Under the pieces are notes generated by a model. It made no database searches and was not told where the DNA came from. It worked only from the letters and a program-made list of their open reading frames with translations. A DNA stretch of 64,000 nt from Pseudomonas putida (GTDB taxonomy: Bacteria > Pseudomonadota > Gammaproteobacteria > Pseudomonadales > Pseudomonadaceae). Positions 53,308-61,401 of this stretch are shown in pieces. How positions within the stretch are numbered: position 1 is the stretch's first letter; the number at the start of each line of letters is the position of its first letter. The DNA is taken from positions 124,001 to 188,000 of the forward strand of contig NZ_JAETZZ010000008.1 of NCBI RefSeq assembly GCF_022627325.1. Direction: 5' to 3'. A program made the position numbers and the translations under genes.

Positions 53308-53432
53308 GGTCGCTCCCGGAAAAATGGCACGCCTGTATAGGCGCATCTGCAGCCATGGTCAATGGAGGGTGGGTTAATACTGACTTAACCGGTTGCCCCC
53401 ATCCTACAGGCTCTCCCTTCAAACGTGACTTG

Positions 53433-53457
53433 CCCGCCAGCATGGCGGGCTTTTTTC
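53433..53457 (+). terminator. Intrinsic terminator
   Basis: GCCCGCC-AGCAT-GGCGGGC with a 7-bp stem is followed by TTTTTT. It reads on the plus strand about 330 bp after the DoxX gene and 100 bp before the PL7 lyase gene, so it insulates the lyase from upstream transcription; no plus-strand gene lies directly before it. Confidence 0.75.
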
Positions 53458-53558
53458 TCCCTGCGCCTCATCAGTGAAACCCGTCTTCGATGGAACTTCC
53501 CCCCTGCCTGCCAGGCTCGCAAACCTTGCAGGACTCGGAATTTTCAAGGAGAAATTTC

Positions 53559-54233
53559 ATGGCCGTATACATCGACAATCTGATCATCACCACCCCGGTG
53601 CCGAAATCGCCCTCCAACCCGGTTGCCCTGGAGGTCACTGGCGCACAGGCCTTGGCCACCCTGACCAGCGTTATTGCCCGCCAGAGTGACGGCTCGATAC
53701 GCATGACCGCCCCGACCAAGGGCGCGGCCAGCAAGAGTACTCACCGCACACGCTGCGAATGGAAAGAAGCCGTGTACTGGTCACTGGGCAGTGCCGCCCG
53801 CCACCGCAATCACCAGACCATGACCCTGGAGAAGGTCAATCTGGCGCAAAAGGTGGTCATTGCCCAATTGCATGTCAAAGATAACAACAGCCCACCAATC
53901 AAGGTGTTCTGGAACAAAGGCAAAATCACTGCAGGCTTTCGCTCAGACTTTAACCAGGCGACGTCTGTCAACAGCACTGTGTTGGCCGAAGTGCCGCTGG
54001 GTGTGCGTCTCGATGTGAGTATCGAGGTTATCGAAGACGGTGCTTGCAAGATCAGCGCGAACTGCAATGGCCGCAGTGGCACTGCGGTCGGGCTGCAACT
54101 GGGACCTTCCTGGGCAACGCAGACGCTGAATTTTCACGGCGGGGTCTACAACCAAGTGGACTTCAGCGATGACACGCCGGCAGAGGATGCTTCGGTGTGT
54201 GTGATCAGCGCACTTGAGCTGAGCCATGAGTAA
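53559..54233 (+). CDS. Polysaccharide lyase family 7 (alginate-lyase-like), no signal peptide
   Basis: The 224-residue protein is the size of a single PL7 domain. Family landmarks are present but diverged: HRTRCEW (62-68, for R(T/S)EL), AQLH (102-105, for QIH) and GGVYNQ (194-199, for AGxYxQ), keeping the Arg, Gln, His and Tyr used for catalysis. It likely cleaves alginate or another uronate polymer by beta-elimination. No signal peptide is seen, so it may be cytosolic, released on lysis, or exported by a non-classical route. AAGGAGAAA precedes the ATG. It lies in the accessory interval between two tRNA genes. Confidence 0.82.
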   Translation: MAVYIDNLIITTPVPKSPSNPVALEVTGAQALATLTSVIARQSDGSIRMTAPTKGAASKSTHRTRCEWKEAVYWSLGSAARHRNHQTMTLEKVNLAQKVVIAQLHVKDNNSPPIKVFWNKGKITAGFRSDFNQATSVNSTVLAEVPLGVRLDVSIEVIEDGACKISANCNGRSGTAVGLQLGPSWATQTLNFHGGVYNQVDFSDDTPAEDASVCVISALELSHE

Positions 54234-54264
54234 GCCAGGCTTTGCAGCCCTTTGGTCATCTTTT

Positions 54265-54280
54265 TGTACTACTCAGTACA
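54265..54280. promoter_or_regulatory. Perfect dyad upstream of an orphan gene
   Basis: TGTACT-ACTC-AGTACA is a 6-bp perfect inverted repeat ending 4 bp before the next start codon. It could be an autoregulatory operator or an RNA hairpin masking translation; no evidence decides. Confidence 0.35.
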
Positions 54281-54284
54281 TTTC

Positions 54285-54656
54285 ATGGGTAAAATTCGCT
54301 CCCCACTTGGAATTGCCCTACAAACCTACGATCTGGTTATGGAGTGTATTGAGACGATGCAAACGGATTCAAATCGCCTGATGACCGCTCTGGAGCGCAA
54401 AATGCTGCTTGAGAGTTTCAGCATCAGTGCTACCCGGATTGAGGAGCAGTTGAAGTACATCGTTTGCGGGCAATCCACATCAGCCGAGCTAGAGCGACTG
54501 CTTGGCCCGTATGAAAACTGCGAGAGCCGGGGGGAGCTGAGATTGCTTCGGTGGGCGTTTGTCTACACAGAAGAGGGCCTGGGCCTGAGCGACCCTCAAG
54601 TGCTCACGGTGGCCATCGACGCAAAGGGCTGTGTCACTGATTTTGCCCTCGTGTAG
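54285..54656 (+). CDS. Unknown small protein
   Basis: The 123-residue protein MGKIRSPLGIALQTYDLVME is mostly helical by eye (ETMQTDSNRLMTALERKMLLESFSISATRIEEQLKYIV) with a short C-terminal alpha/beta tail. I recognise no family. No clear ribosome site is seen before ATG 54285; an earlier TTG at 54252 is possible. Position in the variable tRNA-tRNA interval suggests accessory gene content. It might also be a leaderless or phage-derived gene. Confidence 0.5.
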   Translation: MGKIRSPLGIALQTYDLVMECIETMQTDSNRLMTALERKMLLESFSISATRIEEQLKYIVCGQSTSAELERLLGPYENCESRGELRLLRWAFVYTEEGLGLSDPQVLTVAIDAKGCVTDFALV

Positions 54657-54703
54657 CGCCAGACCTTAAGGACTCATTCACGAACGCCCTGACGCTCTGA
54701 ATG

Positions 54704-54961
54704 CTATCTACTTCTCAATCGCGGGTTCAAATTATTGCTCGCGCCTCTCAGCTGGGGCGCCTTCAGAACCCTGAGATTCTGGGCATCGGCGAACTCCATC
54801 CAGTAATCGAACGCCTCACGGTGGCTGCGGCAGGTATCGTACCAATCGATGCTATCGATTTGCCCATAGGCGATCTTGGTCATCGTATCAGCCGTCAACT
54901 CGCTGAGCCTTTTGAGCGCTTGGTACGCATGATACTGGCGCTCTTGATTATCAGTGTCCAT
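54704..54961 (-). CDS. Unknown small protein
   Basis: The 85-residue protein MDTDNQERQYHAYQALKRLSELTADTMTKIAYGQIDSIDWYDTCRSHREAFDYWMEFADAQNLRVLKAPQ is acidic and helical, with no recognised domain. The ATG at 54961 lies after GCGGGTGAA. It converges with the preceding orphan gene. Coding is moderately supported by length and composition only. Confidence 0.5.
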   Translation of the reverse strand: MDTDNQERQYHAYQALKRLSELTADTMTKIAYGQIDSIDWYDTCRSHREAFDYWMEFADAQNLRVLKAPQLRGASNNLNPRLRSR

Positions 54962-55123
54962 GAGAATTCACCCGCAAGTCCATGTTTCTTATCAGTACTA
55001 CTTACACCGACTAGCACACCTGTCAGGTGTTTCTTACTGCTGGTGAAAACCCGACGAACGTATCACCTCTCCCCCCGCTGAACTCATTCTTAGCTGCCAA
55101 GATAAGCGCGAAAACGGGAGGCC

Positions 55124-55420
55124 TTAACCAGTCTTAGAGCGCTCCGACTGATCAATCTCTCCGGCCGCGATCCGGCGGGCACGCCCCACACCCCAGGCCA
55201 GCGCTCTGGTCATGGATTCACCGGGACGTGAATCGAATGCCTCCTCATGAAGGGCCATGCCGCCTGAGGCATACACCCCGATGAACATCTGCGTGTTACC
55301 TGTGCGCGACAGTCGTACCTGCACATCTATGAATGTTCCGTCATCGAGTCTTTCGTCATGAGTCCTACTGTGAAGCGTCGGGTCAGCCCAAGCCCAGAAA
55401 ACTTCACCGCGTATCCTCAT
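55124..55420 (-). CDS. Unknown small protein
   Basis: The 98-residue protein MRIRGEVFWAWADPTLHSRT reads as a mainly beta N-terminal part (DGTFIDVQVRLSRTGNTQMFIGVYASGGM) and a helical end. A good ribosome site, AGGAGAG, lies 4-10 bp before ATG 55420, which supports real translation. No family is recognised. It sits among accessory genes upstream, on the same strand, of the 54704-54961 gene. Confidence 0.62.
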   Translation of the reverse strand: MRIRGEVFWAWADPTLHSRTHDERLDDGTFIDVQVRLSRTGNTQMFIGVYASGGMALHEEAFDSRPGESMTRALAWGVGRARRIAAGEIDQSERSKTG

Positions 55421-55755
55421 GGCGCTCTCCTAATACTTTGGTCTTATTCGGATGGTGTATTGCCACCATAGCCAAAGCCCGGCGCTAAGCAACCGAGTAC
55501 CACCGGTTTGTGATTTGAATCGGACAATCGGTTGTAATCGTCTCCCCGCCATTCACTGCCGTGATATGGCGGGCACGGCGCATCAGGCATAGACCGTGCG
55601 ATCGACCTGGGCATGGAGGCGCTCATGCCTTGGCACAGCGTCACCTGCCACCTGCTCAAATGGGGTCGGCATCGACTGCATCACCATCGAACGGGCGAAG
55701 ACGGTTTGCAAACCGATACAAGAACGGCCTATAGCCCCCAGTCGCTTCGAGCGCC
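55421..55755. other. 335-bp interval without a convincing gene
   Basis: No strong gene, repeat or RNA was found. A 56-71-codon minus-strand frame (55444-55659) with the Pro/Gly-rich end CLAPGFGYGGNTPSE is open but has no ribosome site or recognisable family, so it is not annotated. The base composition is like the flanks. Confidence 0.5.
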
Positions 55756-55965
55756 TCACGCTACCTCTTCACGCTCAAACAGTGCCCACAGCCGAGCAGA
55801 CTCGGCGAACTCCAGCATCTCGACGAGTTGGTCTGCATCAACGTCGCTGCGCCGGTGCGCGGCAATCGCGAGTTCAGCAAGCACAGCTGCTCGACCATCG
55901 GGATCGGCCACCAGAGCCGATTGGTCATTGAGTTCGGCCAACCAAGCCGATGGCAGCCTCAACAT
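55756..55965 (-). CDS. Small protein encoded after umuC
   Basis: The 69-residue protein [69 protein letters not shown] is helical and acidic. ATG 55965 overlaps the umuC stop by 7 bp, so it is likely the third cistron of the LexA-controlled umuDC transcript; GTG 55977 is an alternative start. No domain is known. Its co-translation suggests a link to UmuC or SOS mutagenesis, which is inference. Confidence 0.6.
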   Translation of the reverse strand: MLRLPSAWLAELNDQSALVADPDGRAAVLAELAIAAHRRSDVDADQLVEMLEFAESARLWALFEREEVA

Positions 55966-57233
55966 TTGACCGTCCACAACTGGTCGATCCGCGTCGTATA
56001 GGATTGGCTCATCATCTCCCTCCTCATTGCCCAGTCCGGTGTCGCCGGCACACTGGCGGCGCGCATCGTCCCCCTCCCCCAGCGCTCGTTGATGCCATCC
56101 ATCACCTGCATCAACCGGTCACATGCCACCGATTGCTTCAGCGCAAACAAGTCCCCTGAAAACTCACCTGATTGCCGCAGGTCCATCAGCAGCACCTCTG
56201 CCTTGCTGTAGCGAAAACCGGGCCTGAAGATACGGCCAACCGCTTCTGTGGCTAATCGGGTCATCAACAGCGTGTCGCAGGTAGGGTATGGAAGTTCAAC
56301 CAAAGCCCCCTGTGCGTGGTGCGCCTCATCCGGGTTGAACATGCCGGTGCGGATGCTGACGCGCATGCGCTTGCACACCGAACCCTGGGCCCGAAGCTTT
56401 TCTGCAGCCCGACCGACGTAGGTGGCCACCGCCTGCTTGATGGGCGCCAGCTCAGTCAGCCGCTTGCCGAACATCCGACTGCAGCAAATTTCCTGCTTCG
56501 GCGGCTCAGCCTCGTCCAACTCCAGGCAAGGCGTGCCAGCCAGCTCGCGGGCAGTTTTCTCCACCACCACACTGAATTTCTGTCGCAGCGTCCAGGCGTC
56601 AGCCTTGGCCAGATCCATCGCCGTGTGAATGCCCATCGCTTCAAGGTGGGCAGTCATACGGCGGCCCACTCCCCACACCTCTTTCACCTTGGTATTGCGT
56701 AGCACCCAATCGCGCTTGAACGGCTCGGTAATATCGACCACCCCGCCAGTCTGGGCTTGCAAGCGCTTGGCCATGTGATTGGCGAGCTTGGCCAAGGTCT
56801 TTGTGCCGGCGATCCCAACCCCCACTGGTATGCCGGTGCACTGGAAGACCCTGGACCTGAGCTTTCGCCCGAACTGGGTCAGGTTTTCCTGGATACCGGA
56901 CAGATCAGCGAAGCACTCGTCGATGCTGTAGATCTCGGCGGCAGGCACCATCGACTCGATCAGGGACATGACGCGCTCGCTCATGTCGCCGTAGAGCGCG
57001 TAATTACTGCTAAAGGCCATGATGCCGTGCCGACGCAGCTTGTCCTTGGCCTGAAAGTACGGCTCGCCCATCTTCACGAATGGCTTGGCGTCGTATGACC
57101 TGGCGATCACGCACCCATCATTGTTGCTCAACACAACGATCGGGGTCTTGGCCAGGTCGGGCCGGAATACTCGCTCGCAGCTCGCGTAAAACGAGTTGCA
57201 ATCGATGAGTGCGAAAACTTGGTCACTGCGCAT
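55959..57233 (-). CDS. umuC: Y-family DNA polymerase V catalytic subunit UmuC (RulB-like)
   Basis: The 424-residue polymerase has [21 protein letters not shown] (first catalytic Asp), the motif SIDECFADL with the second acidic pair near residue 100, [20 protein letters not shown], and a little-finger domain from ~230. The end carries [11 protein letters not shown], close to the usual beta-clamp-binding region. With processed UmuD it performs error-prone translesion synthesis. Its start overlaps umuD by 11 bp. The whole unit is under a perfect LexA box. It lies in a variable interval, so it may have been acquired horizontally, as are rulAB genes of plasmids. Confidence 0.93.
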   Translation of the reverse strand: MRSDQVFALIDCNSFYASCERVFRPDLAKTPIVVLSNNDGCVIARSYDAKPFVKMGEPYFQAKDKLRRHGIMAFSSNYALYGDMSERVMSLIESMVPAAEIYSIDECFADLSGIQENLTQFGRKLRSRVFQCTGIPVGVGIAGTKTLAKLANHMAKRLQAQTGGVVDITEPFKRDWVLRNTKVKEVWGVGRRMTAHLEAMGIHTAMDLAKADAWTLRQKFSVVVEKTARELAGTPCLELDEAEPPKQEICCSRMFGKRLTELAPIKQAVATYVGRAAEKLRAQGSVCKRMRVSIRTGMFNPDEAHHAQGALVELPYPTCDTLLMTRLATEAVGRIFRPGFRYSKAEVLLMDLRQSGEFSGDLFALKQSVACDRLMQVMDGINERWGRGTMRAASVPATPDWAMRREMMSQSYTTRIDQLWTVKC

Positions 57234-57651
57234 GGTCGCGAACGCTGTAACGCACAACGCCCCATATGACCAGATCATCGCCCTCCATGATGTACCGCGG
57301 CGGATACGCCGGGTTTTCCGACTTGAGGATCACCACGCCGTCGCGACGATGCAGGCGCTTGCAGACCGGCTCGCTGTTTACCGCGGCAATGACCACGTCG
57401 CCGTGCTCGGCCTCCCGGCCGCGATCTACGATGACAATGTCGCCGGAGTAAATCCCCGCCCCTTGCATGCTGTCGCCCTCCACTTTCACCAGATACACAT
57501 GGGGTGCGCGGAGGTCGAACAGCTCATCAAGGGAGATATGGCCTTCCAGATGGTCCGCTGCCGGGGATGGAAATCCGGCCGGCACATGAAATGAATAGAG
57601 CGGTAGCGGCTCGGTAGTGCCAGATGGCGTACCCAAAATTGTGATGGTCAT
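57223..57651 (-). CDS. umuD: DNA polymerase V accessory protein UmuD (RulA-like)
   Basis: The 142-residue S24 peptidase has the self-cleavage site VPAGFPSP (Ala25-Gly26), the catalytic Ser61 in VEGDSMQGAGI and Lys98 in SEPVCKRL. RecA-stimulated cleavage makes UmuD prime, the partner of UmuC. ATG 57651 gives the usual length; the longer frame crosses the LexA box and is wrong. The box lies 21-36 bp before the start. Confidence 0.93.
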   Translation of the reverse strand: MTITILGTPSGTTEPLPLYSFHVPAGFPSPAADHLEGHISLDELFDLRAPHVYLVKVEGDSMQGAGIYSGDIVIVDRGREAEHGDVVIAAVNSEPVCKRLHRRDGVVILKSENPAYPPRYIMEGDDLVIWGVVRYSVRDHAQ

Positions 57652-57671
57652 AATGGTGAGCCTGATGAATA

Positions 57672-57687
57672 CTGTATGTGTATACAG
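57672..57687. promoter_or_regulatory. LexA (SOS) box
   Basis: CTGTATGTGTATACAG matches CTG-N10-CAG perfectly. It lies between umuD (start 57651, minus) and the SRAP gene (start 57754, plus), so one box could control both during DNA damage. Confidence 0.92.
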
Positions 57688-57753
57688 TAAATCCGGCATC
57701 GGCCGCTCGGTCAATCCTGAGCGATGAAAATTCTGACGGGCGAGAGGTGGGCA

Positions 57754-58443
57754 ATGTGCGGACGGTACTCGATCTACGAATCGATGGATCACTACCTGCG
57801 CCAGCTATCGCTGGACCTGGTCGTGATAAATGGCTATGACCACGAGCCAATAAGCCGTTACAACGTGGCGCCCTCCACCCGCGTCGAGGTCATACGCCAG
57901 GTAGACGGGGGGCTGAGCGTGGACCGGGTGAAGTGGGGGTGGTCGCCATTTTGGGCGAAGGGGAAGCGCCCCGACCCGATCAATGCTCGTGCTGAGACGG
58001 TCGTGACGGGGAAGTTCTTCAGAGACCTGTGGCCCGCCGGTAGAGCCCTGGCGCCAGCGAACGGGTGGTTCGAGTGGATACCCGACCCAGCAGAGCCAAA
58101 GCGAAAACAACCGATGTACATCACGAGCGTGGATGGCGCCCCGCTTTACTTCGCTGCGCTCGCTGAAGTGCACCAGGGCACTGAGCCGGACGAGCGCGAC
58201 GGGTTCGTGATCGTCACGGCGGCGGCAGACCAGGGGCTGATCGACATCCATGACAGAAAGCCCTTGGTGCTGACGCCAGAGACCGCTCTAGAATGGCTGG
58301 CCCCTACCACGTCGCCTGAGCGCGCTGCGGCGATCGTGAAGACAGGATGCCGCCTGGCTGAGGATTTCAGGTGGTACCCGGTGGGCAAGGCCGTGGGGAA
58401 TGTACGTAATCAAAGCGCTGAATTGATACGGCCGATTCGGTGA
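57754..58443 (+). CDS. SRAP/YedK (HMCES-like) abasic-site-processing protein
   Basis: The 229-residue protein begins MCGRYSIYESMDHYLRQL, exposing Cys2 after Met removal for a thiazolidine link to abasic DNA. Other landmarks are INARAET, LAPANGWFEW with the catalytic Glu, and DIHDRKPLVL with the active-site His. SRAP proteins trap abasic sites in single-stranded DNA. GAGAGG lies 7 bp before ATG 57754. Its divergence from umuD over a LexA box ties it to the SOS response. Confidence 0.92.
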   Translation: MCGRYSIYESMDHYLRQLSLDLVVINGYDHEPISRYNVAPSTRVEVIRQVDGGLSVDRVKWGWSPFWAKGKRPDPINARAETVVTGKFFRDLWPAGRALAPANGWFEWIPDPAEPKRKQPMYITSVDGAPLYFAALAEVHQGTEPDERDGFVIVTAAADQGLIDIHDRKPLVLTPETALEWLAPTTSPERAAAIVKTGCRLAEDFRWYPVGKAVGNVRNQSAELIRPIR

Positions 58444-58648
58444 AGAGGCGGCACATCCTTTGCGCGGGCTTTAGCTGTCGCGCGAAGGTGGTGGTCGGCT
58501 ACTGTCTGAAACAGCGACTAGCAGACCTTGGTCAGTTTACCGAGGCACTGCTGGAACGGCGAAAGCTGCACGGTGTGCACAACTCATGCCTCACCACCAT
58601 GACTCAAGCCTGCGGAAACGATAGGGTTTTCTAACGCCCAAAGAAAAA

Positions 58649-58672
58649 CCCCGCAGACGTTAATCTGCGGGG
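58649..58672 (-). terminator. Intrinsic terminator of tRNA-Cys
   Basis: CCCCGCAGA-CGTTAA-TCTGCGGGG has a 9-bp stem. On the minus strand it is followed by TTTTTC and starts 11 bp after the tRNA-Cys CCA, so it ends that transcript. On the plus strand only CTTTC follows. Confidence 0.8.
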
Positions 58673-58682
58673 CTTTCGAATG

Positions 58683-58756
58683 TGGAGGCCGAGGTCGGAA
58701 TCGAACCGGCGTAGACGGATTTGCAATCCGGAGCATAACCACTTTGCTACTCGGCC
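58683..58756 (-). tRNA. tRNA-Cys (GCA)
   Basis: The 74-nt cloverleaf has acceptor GGCCGAG/CTCGGCC, anticodon arm GGATTGCAAATCC with anticodon GCA, T-arm GCCGGTTCGATTCCGAC and encoded CCA. It marks the right edge of the accessory interval. No repeated attachment site was seen near its 3' end. Confidence 0.95.
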
Positions 58757-58908
58757 TCAAAGTTCGGATCTAGTTGCTTACGCTTCTATCTCCTTGAAAC
58801 GTAGAACCTTTTTCAAAGTTTGCTGCGTTTCGATGGGCGCCATTATGTCTGCATTCATTCAACCTTGCAACCCCCTGAACAGAAAAAATATTCAAGAGGT
58901 TCAAGGTG

Positions 58909-59928
58909 TTAGCGCAAGCGGCCAAGTTTGCTCCACAACCCTACCACGGCGTTCTCCACCGCACCGCTCGCCGCCATGCCGATTCGCTCCTGAAGGCTTT
59001 TGCGTTCGGCATAGTGCACATGGAACAGGTTGGCGTTGCGAGCGCGCTCGCTGAGGTACTCGTCGCTGGTCTGCAACTGGTCCACCAGCTTGCGATTCAG
59101 CGCGGCGACACCCAGCCAGACTTCGCCGGTGGCCACTTCGTCGATGTGCAACTGCGGGCGATAGCGGGCGACGAAATCCTTGAAGAGCTGGTGGGTAATG
59201 TCCAGGTCTTCCTGGAACTTCTCGCGCCCCTTCTCGGTGTTCTCGCCGAACACGGTCAGGGTGCGCTTGTACTCACCGGCAGTCAGCACTTCGAAATCGA
59301 TATTGTGCTTCTTCAGCAGGCGGTTGACGTTGGGCAACTGCGCCACCACGCCGATCGAACCGAGCACGGCAAACGGCGCGCTGACGATTTTCTCGCCGAT
59401 ACAGGCCATCATGTAACCACCGCTGGCGGCCACCTTGTCGATGCACACGGTCAGCGGGATGCCGGCCTGGCGGATGCGCGCCAGCTGCGAGGCTGCAAGG
59501 CCGTAGCTGTGCACCAGGCCACCACCGCTTTCCAGGCGCAGTACCACCTCGTCACGCGGCGTGGCGAGGGTCAGCAGTGCCGTGATTTCGTTGCGCAGGC
59601 TCTCGGTGGCGGACGCCTTGATGTCGCCATCGAAGTCGAGCACGAACACCCGGCCTTTCTCTTCGACCTTGCCTTTTTTCTGCTGTTTTTCCGCTTTGGC
59701 CTGCTGCTTGCGCAGGGCCTTGAGCTGGGCCTTGTCGAGCAGGCCGGATTCCAGCCGCTCGCGCAACTCTTTGTAGAACTCGTTCAGGCGGGTAACCTGC
59801 AACTGCCCGCCAGCCTTGCGCCGCCCCTTGCCGCGCAAGCCGGCGATGGCAGACAGCACCACCAGGATGGCAATCACCAGGGTGGCGGTTTTAGCGAGAA
59901 AGCTTGCGTATTCGGCAAGAAACTCCAC
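58909..59928 (-). CDS. sohB: Inner-membrane signal-peptide-peptidase-like protease SohB
   Basis: The 339-residue protein has an N-terminal membrane helix (TATLVIAILVVLSAIAG), a charged Lys-rich linker (KALRKQQAKAEKQQKKGK) and an S49 peptidase domain with the nucleophile Ser in DKVAASGGYMMAC and the catalytic Lys in LTAGEYKRTL. It probably degrades membrane-associated peptides on the periplasmic side. The two residues form the Ser-Lys dyad of SppA-like enzymes. Confidence 0.93.
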   Translation of the reverse strand: MEFLAEYASFLAKTATLVIAILVVLSAIAGLRGKGRRKAGGQLQVTRLNEFYKELRERLESGLLDKAQLKALRKQQAKAEKQQKKGKVEEKGRVFVLDFDGDIKASATESLRNEITALLTLATPRDEVVLRLESGGGLVHSYGLAASQLARIRQAGIPLTVCIDKVAASGGYMMACIGEKIVSAPFAVLGSIGVVAQLPNVNRLLKKHNIDFEVLTAGEYKRTLTVFGENTEKGREKFQEDLDITHQLFKDFVARYRPQLHIDEVATGEVWLGVAALNRKLVDQLQTSDEYLSERARNANLFHVHYAERKSLQERIGMAASGAVENAVVGLWSKLGRLR

Positions 59929-60125
59929 GTTGACTCCTTATGAACCTGCGCCTGTACGGCGCGAAACTTTAGCAAGCATACCGGTGCGCCCGTGGCGCTG
60001 CCAGCTGCGGTAAACGCTGGCAACACAGTTCAAACGACCTTTTCAAACGCTTGTATGTTTTTTCGTTGACAGCCCGTGTGGCGCATCCTAACCTCGCAGC
60101 AACCTTCAAGCGGCCGGATACCTTC

Positions 60126-60836
60126 GTGGGCAACCTCTACCTCATCCGACATGGCCAAGCCTCATTCGGCGCAGACGACTATGACGTGCTGTCGCCGGTG
60201 GGCGTGCGGCAAAGCCAGGCACTGGGTGAGCACCTTGCCCGGCTGGACCTGCGCCTGGACCGATGCGTGGCGGGTGACCTGCGCCGCCAGCAAGACACTG
60301 CGCGGCTGGCGCTGGAGGCGTTGCACGCCAATGGCTGCGCAGTGCCCGCCATTGAGACCGACCCTGCGTTCAATGAGTTCGATGCCGACGGTGTTATCCG
60401 TGCCCTGCTGCCCGGCTTGCTGGCCGAAGAGCCACAGGCCCTGCACATCCTGCGCAATGGCGCGCAGAACCGCAGCGAATTCCAGCGCCTGTTCGCCGTG
60501 ATGGTGCAGCGCTGGCACGACGGCGAACAGGCCGACGACGGCCTGGAAACCTGGCAAGCGTTCACCACGCGAGTCCAGGGTGGTTTGCAACGTGTGCTGG
60601 ACAGCGCCGGCAGTGGCGACAACATCGCGGTGTTCACCTCAGGAGGCACCATTGCCGCCCTGCTTCACCTGACTACTGGAATTACCCCCAGCCAGGCCTT
60701 CTCGCTGAACTGGCAGATCATCAACACGTCGCTCAGCCAGCTGAAGTTCCGCGGCCGCGACGTGGCACTGGCTTCCTTCAACAACCAGGCCCACGTGCAG
60801 TTGTTGAAGGTGCCGGAGCTCATTACCTACAGATGA
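60126..60836 (+). CDS. Histidine phosphatase superfamily protein
   Basis: The 236-residue protein opens VGNLYLIRHGQASFGADDYDVLSPVGVRQSQALGEHL, with the catalytic RHG motif, and has the second His in the C-terminal VFTSGGTIAALLH region (Gly in place of the usual His, so the catalytic pair is altered or shifted). Its substrate is unknown. GTG 60126 was chosen since the family usually begins just before NLYLIRHG; the longer TTG start at 60051 adds 25 unlike residues. It begins the run with the SCP2 and kinase genes. Confidence 0.82.
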   Translation: MGNLYLIRHGQASFGADDYDVLSPVGVRQSQALGEHLARLDLRLDRCVAGDLRRQQDTARLALEALHANGCAVPAIETDPAFNEFDADGVIRALLPGLLAEEPQALHILRNGAQNRSEFQRLFAVMVQRWHDGEQADDGLETWQAFTTRVQGGLQRVLDSAGSGDNIAVFTSGGTIAALLHLTTGITPSQAFSLNWQIINTSLSQLKFRGRDVALASFNNQAHVQLLKVPELITYR

Positions 60837-60891
60837 GCCCGGCTTGTTGTGTCCCGATCAGGGACGTAAATCACTCAATAAGGAATACGCC

Positions 60892-61209
60892 ATGACCTCC
60901 GTAGCTGATGCCGTGAAAAAGATGCAAGAGAAGTTCAATCCGTCTGCAGCCGAAGGCCTGGACCTGGTGTTCGGCTTCGACATCACCGACGAAGACAAGA
61001 AATACGCCCTGATCGTCAAGGACGGTACCTGCGACCTGCAGGAAGGCGAGAACCCGAACGCCAACTGCACCTTGGTGATGGACAGCGACACCCTCAAGGG
61101 CATCGTCAGCGGCGAGACCGACGGCATGCAGGCGTTCATGAGCGGCAAGCTTCGCGTTGAAGGCGACATGATGCTGTCGATGAAACTCAGCGAGCTGTTC
61201 CCTTCCTGA
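60892..61209 (+). CDS. SCP2 sterol-carrier-domain protein
   Basis: The 105-residue protein MTSVADAVKKMQEKFNPSAAEGLDLVFGFDIT with ALIVKDGTCDLQEG and FMSGKLRVEGDMMLSMKLSELF is a stand-alone SCP2 domain, which binds lipids or acyl-CoA in a hydrophobic tunnel. It lies 55 bp after the phosphatase gene and ends at a strong terminator. Its function in bacteria is likely acyl-CoA or lipid handling. AATAAGGAATA precedes the ATG. Confidence 0.88.
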   Translation: MTSVADAVKKMQEKFNPSAAEGLDLVFGFDITDEDKKYALIVKDGTCDLQEGENPNANCTLVMDSDTLKGIVSGETDGMQAFMSGKLRVEGDMMLSMKLSELFPS

Positions 61210-61235
61210 GTGATGGGCGCACCGCGCGAGACGAA

Positions 61236-61267
61236 AACCGAAGCCAGACCGGCTTCGGTTTTTTTTT
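61236..61267 (+). terminator. Intrinsic terminator after the SCP2 gene
   Basis: AACCGAAGCC-AGACC-GGCTTCGGTT forms a 10-bp stem followed by a run of nine T. It separates the SCP2 gene from the kinase/SDR pair. Confidence 0.92.
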
Positions 61268-61401
61268 GCCCGCCGTGGCGTATTCGGTGCAGTGATCGGC
61301 CGGCAACACGCAAACCTATAGGGCACCTGGCACGCTTGTTCCAATGCCTCAAGGCCATTAGATTAGCCAATAATCCTTGCAATCGATAATAAGGTAAACG
61401 C

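Noticed and set aside
55444..55659. A 71-codon minus-strand frame with a Gly/Pro-rich end
   Set aside because: No ribosome site, no domain and poor support from context; mentioned under the empty interval only.
58440..58634. A 64-codon plus-strand frame after the SRAP gene
   Set aside because: It overlaps the SRAP stop, has no ribosome site of its own and shows no family resemblance.
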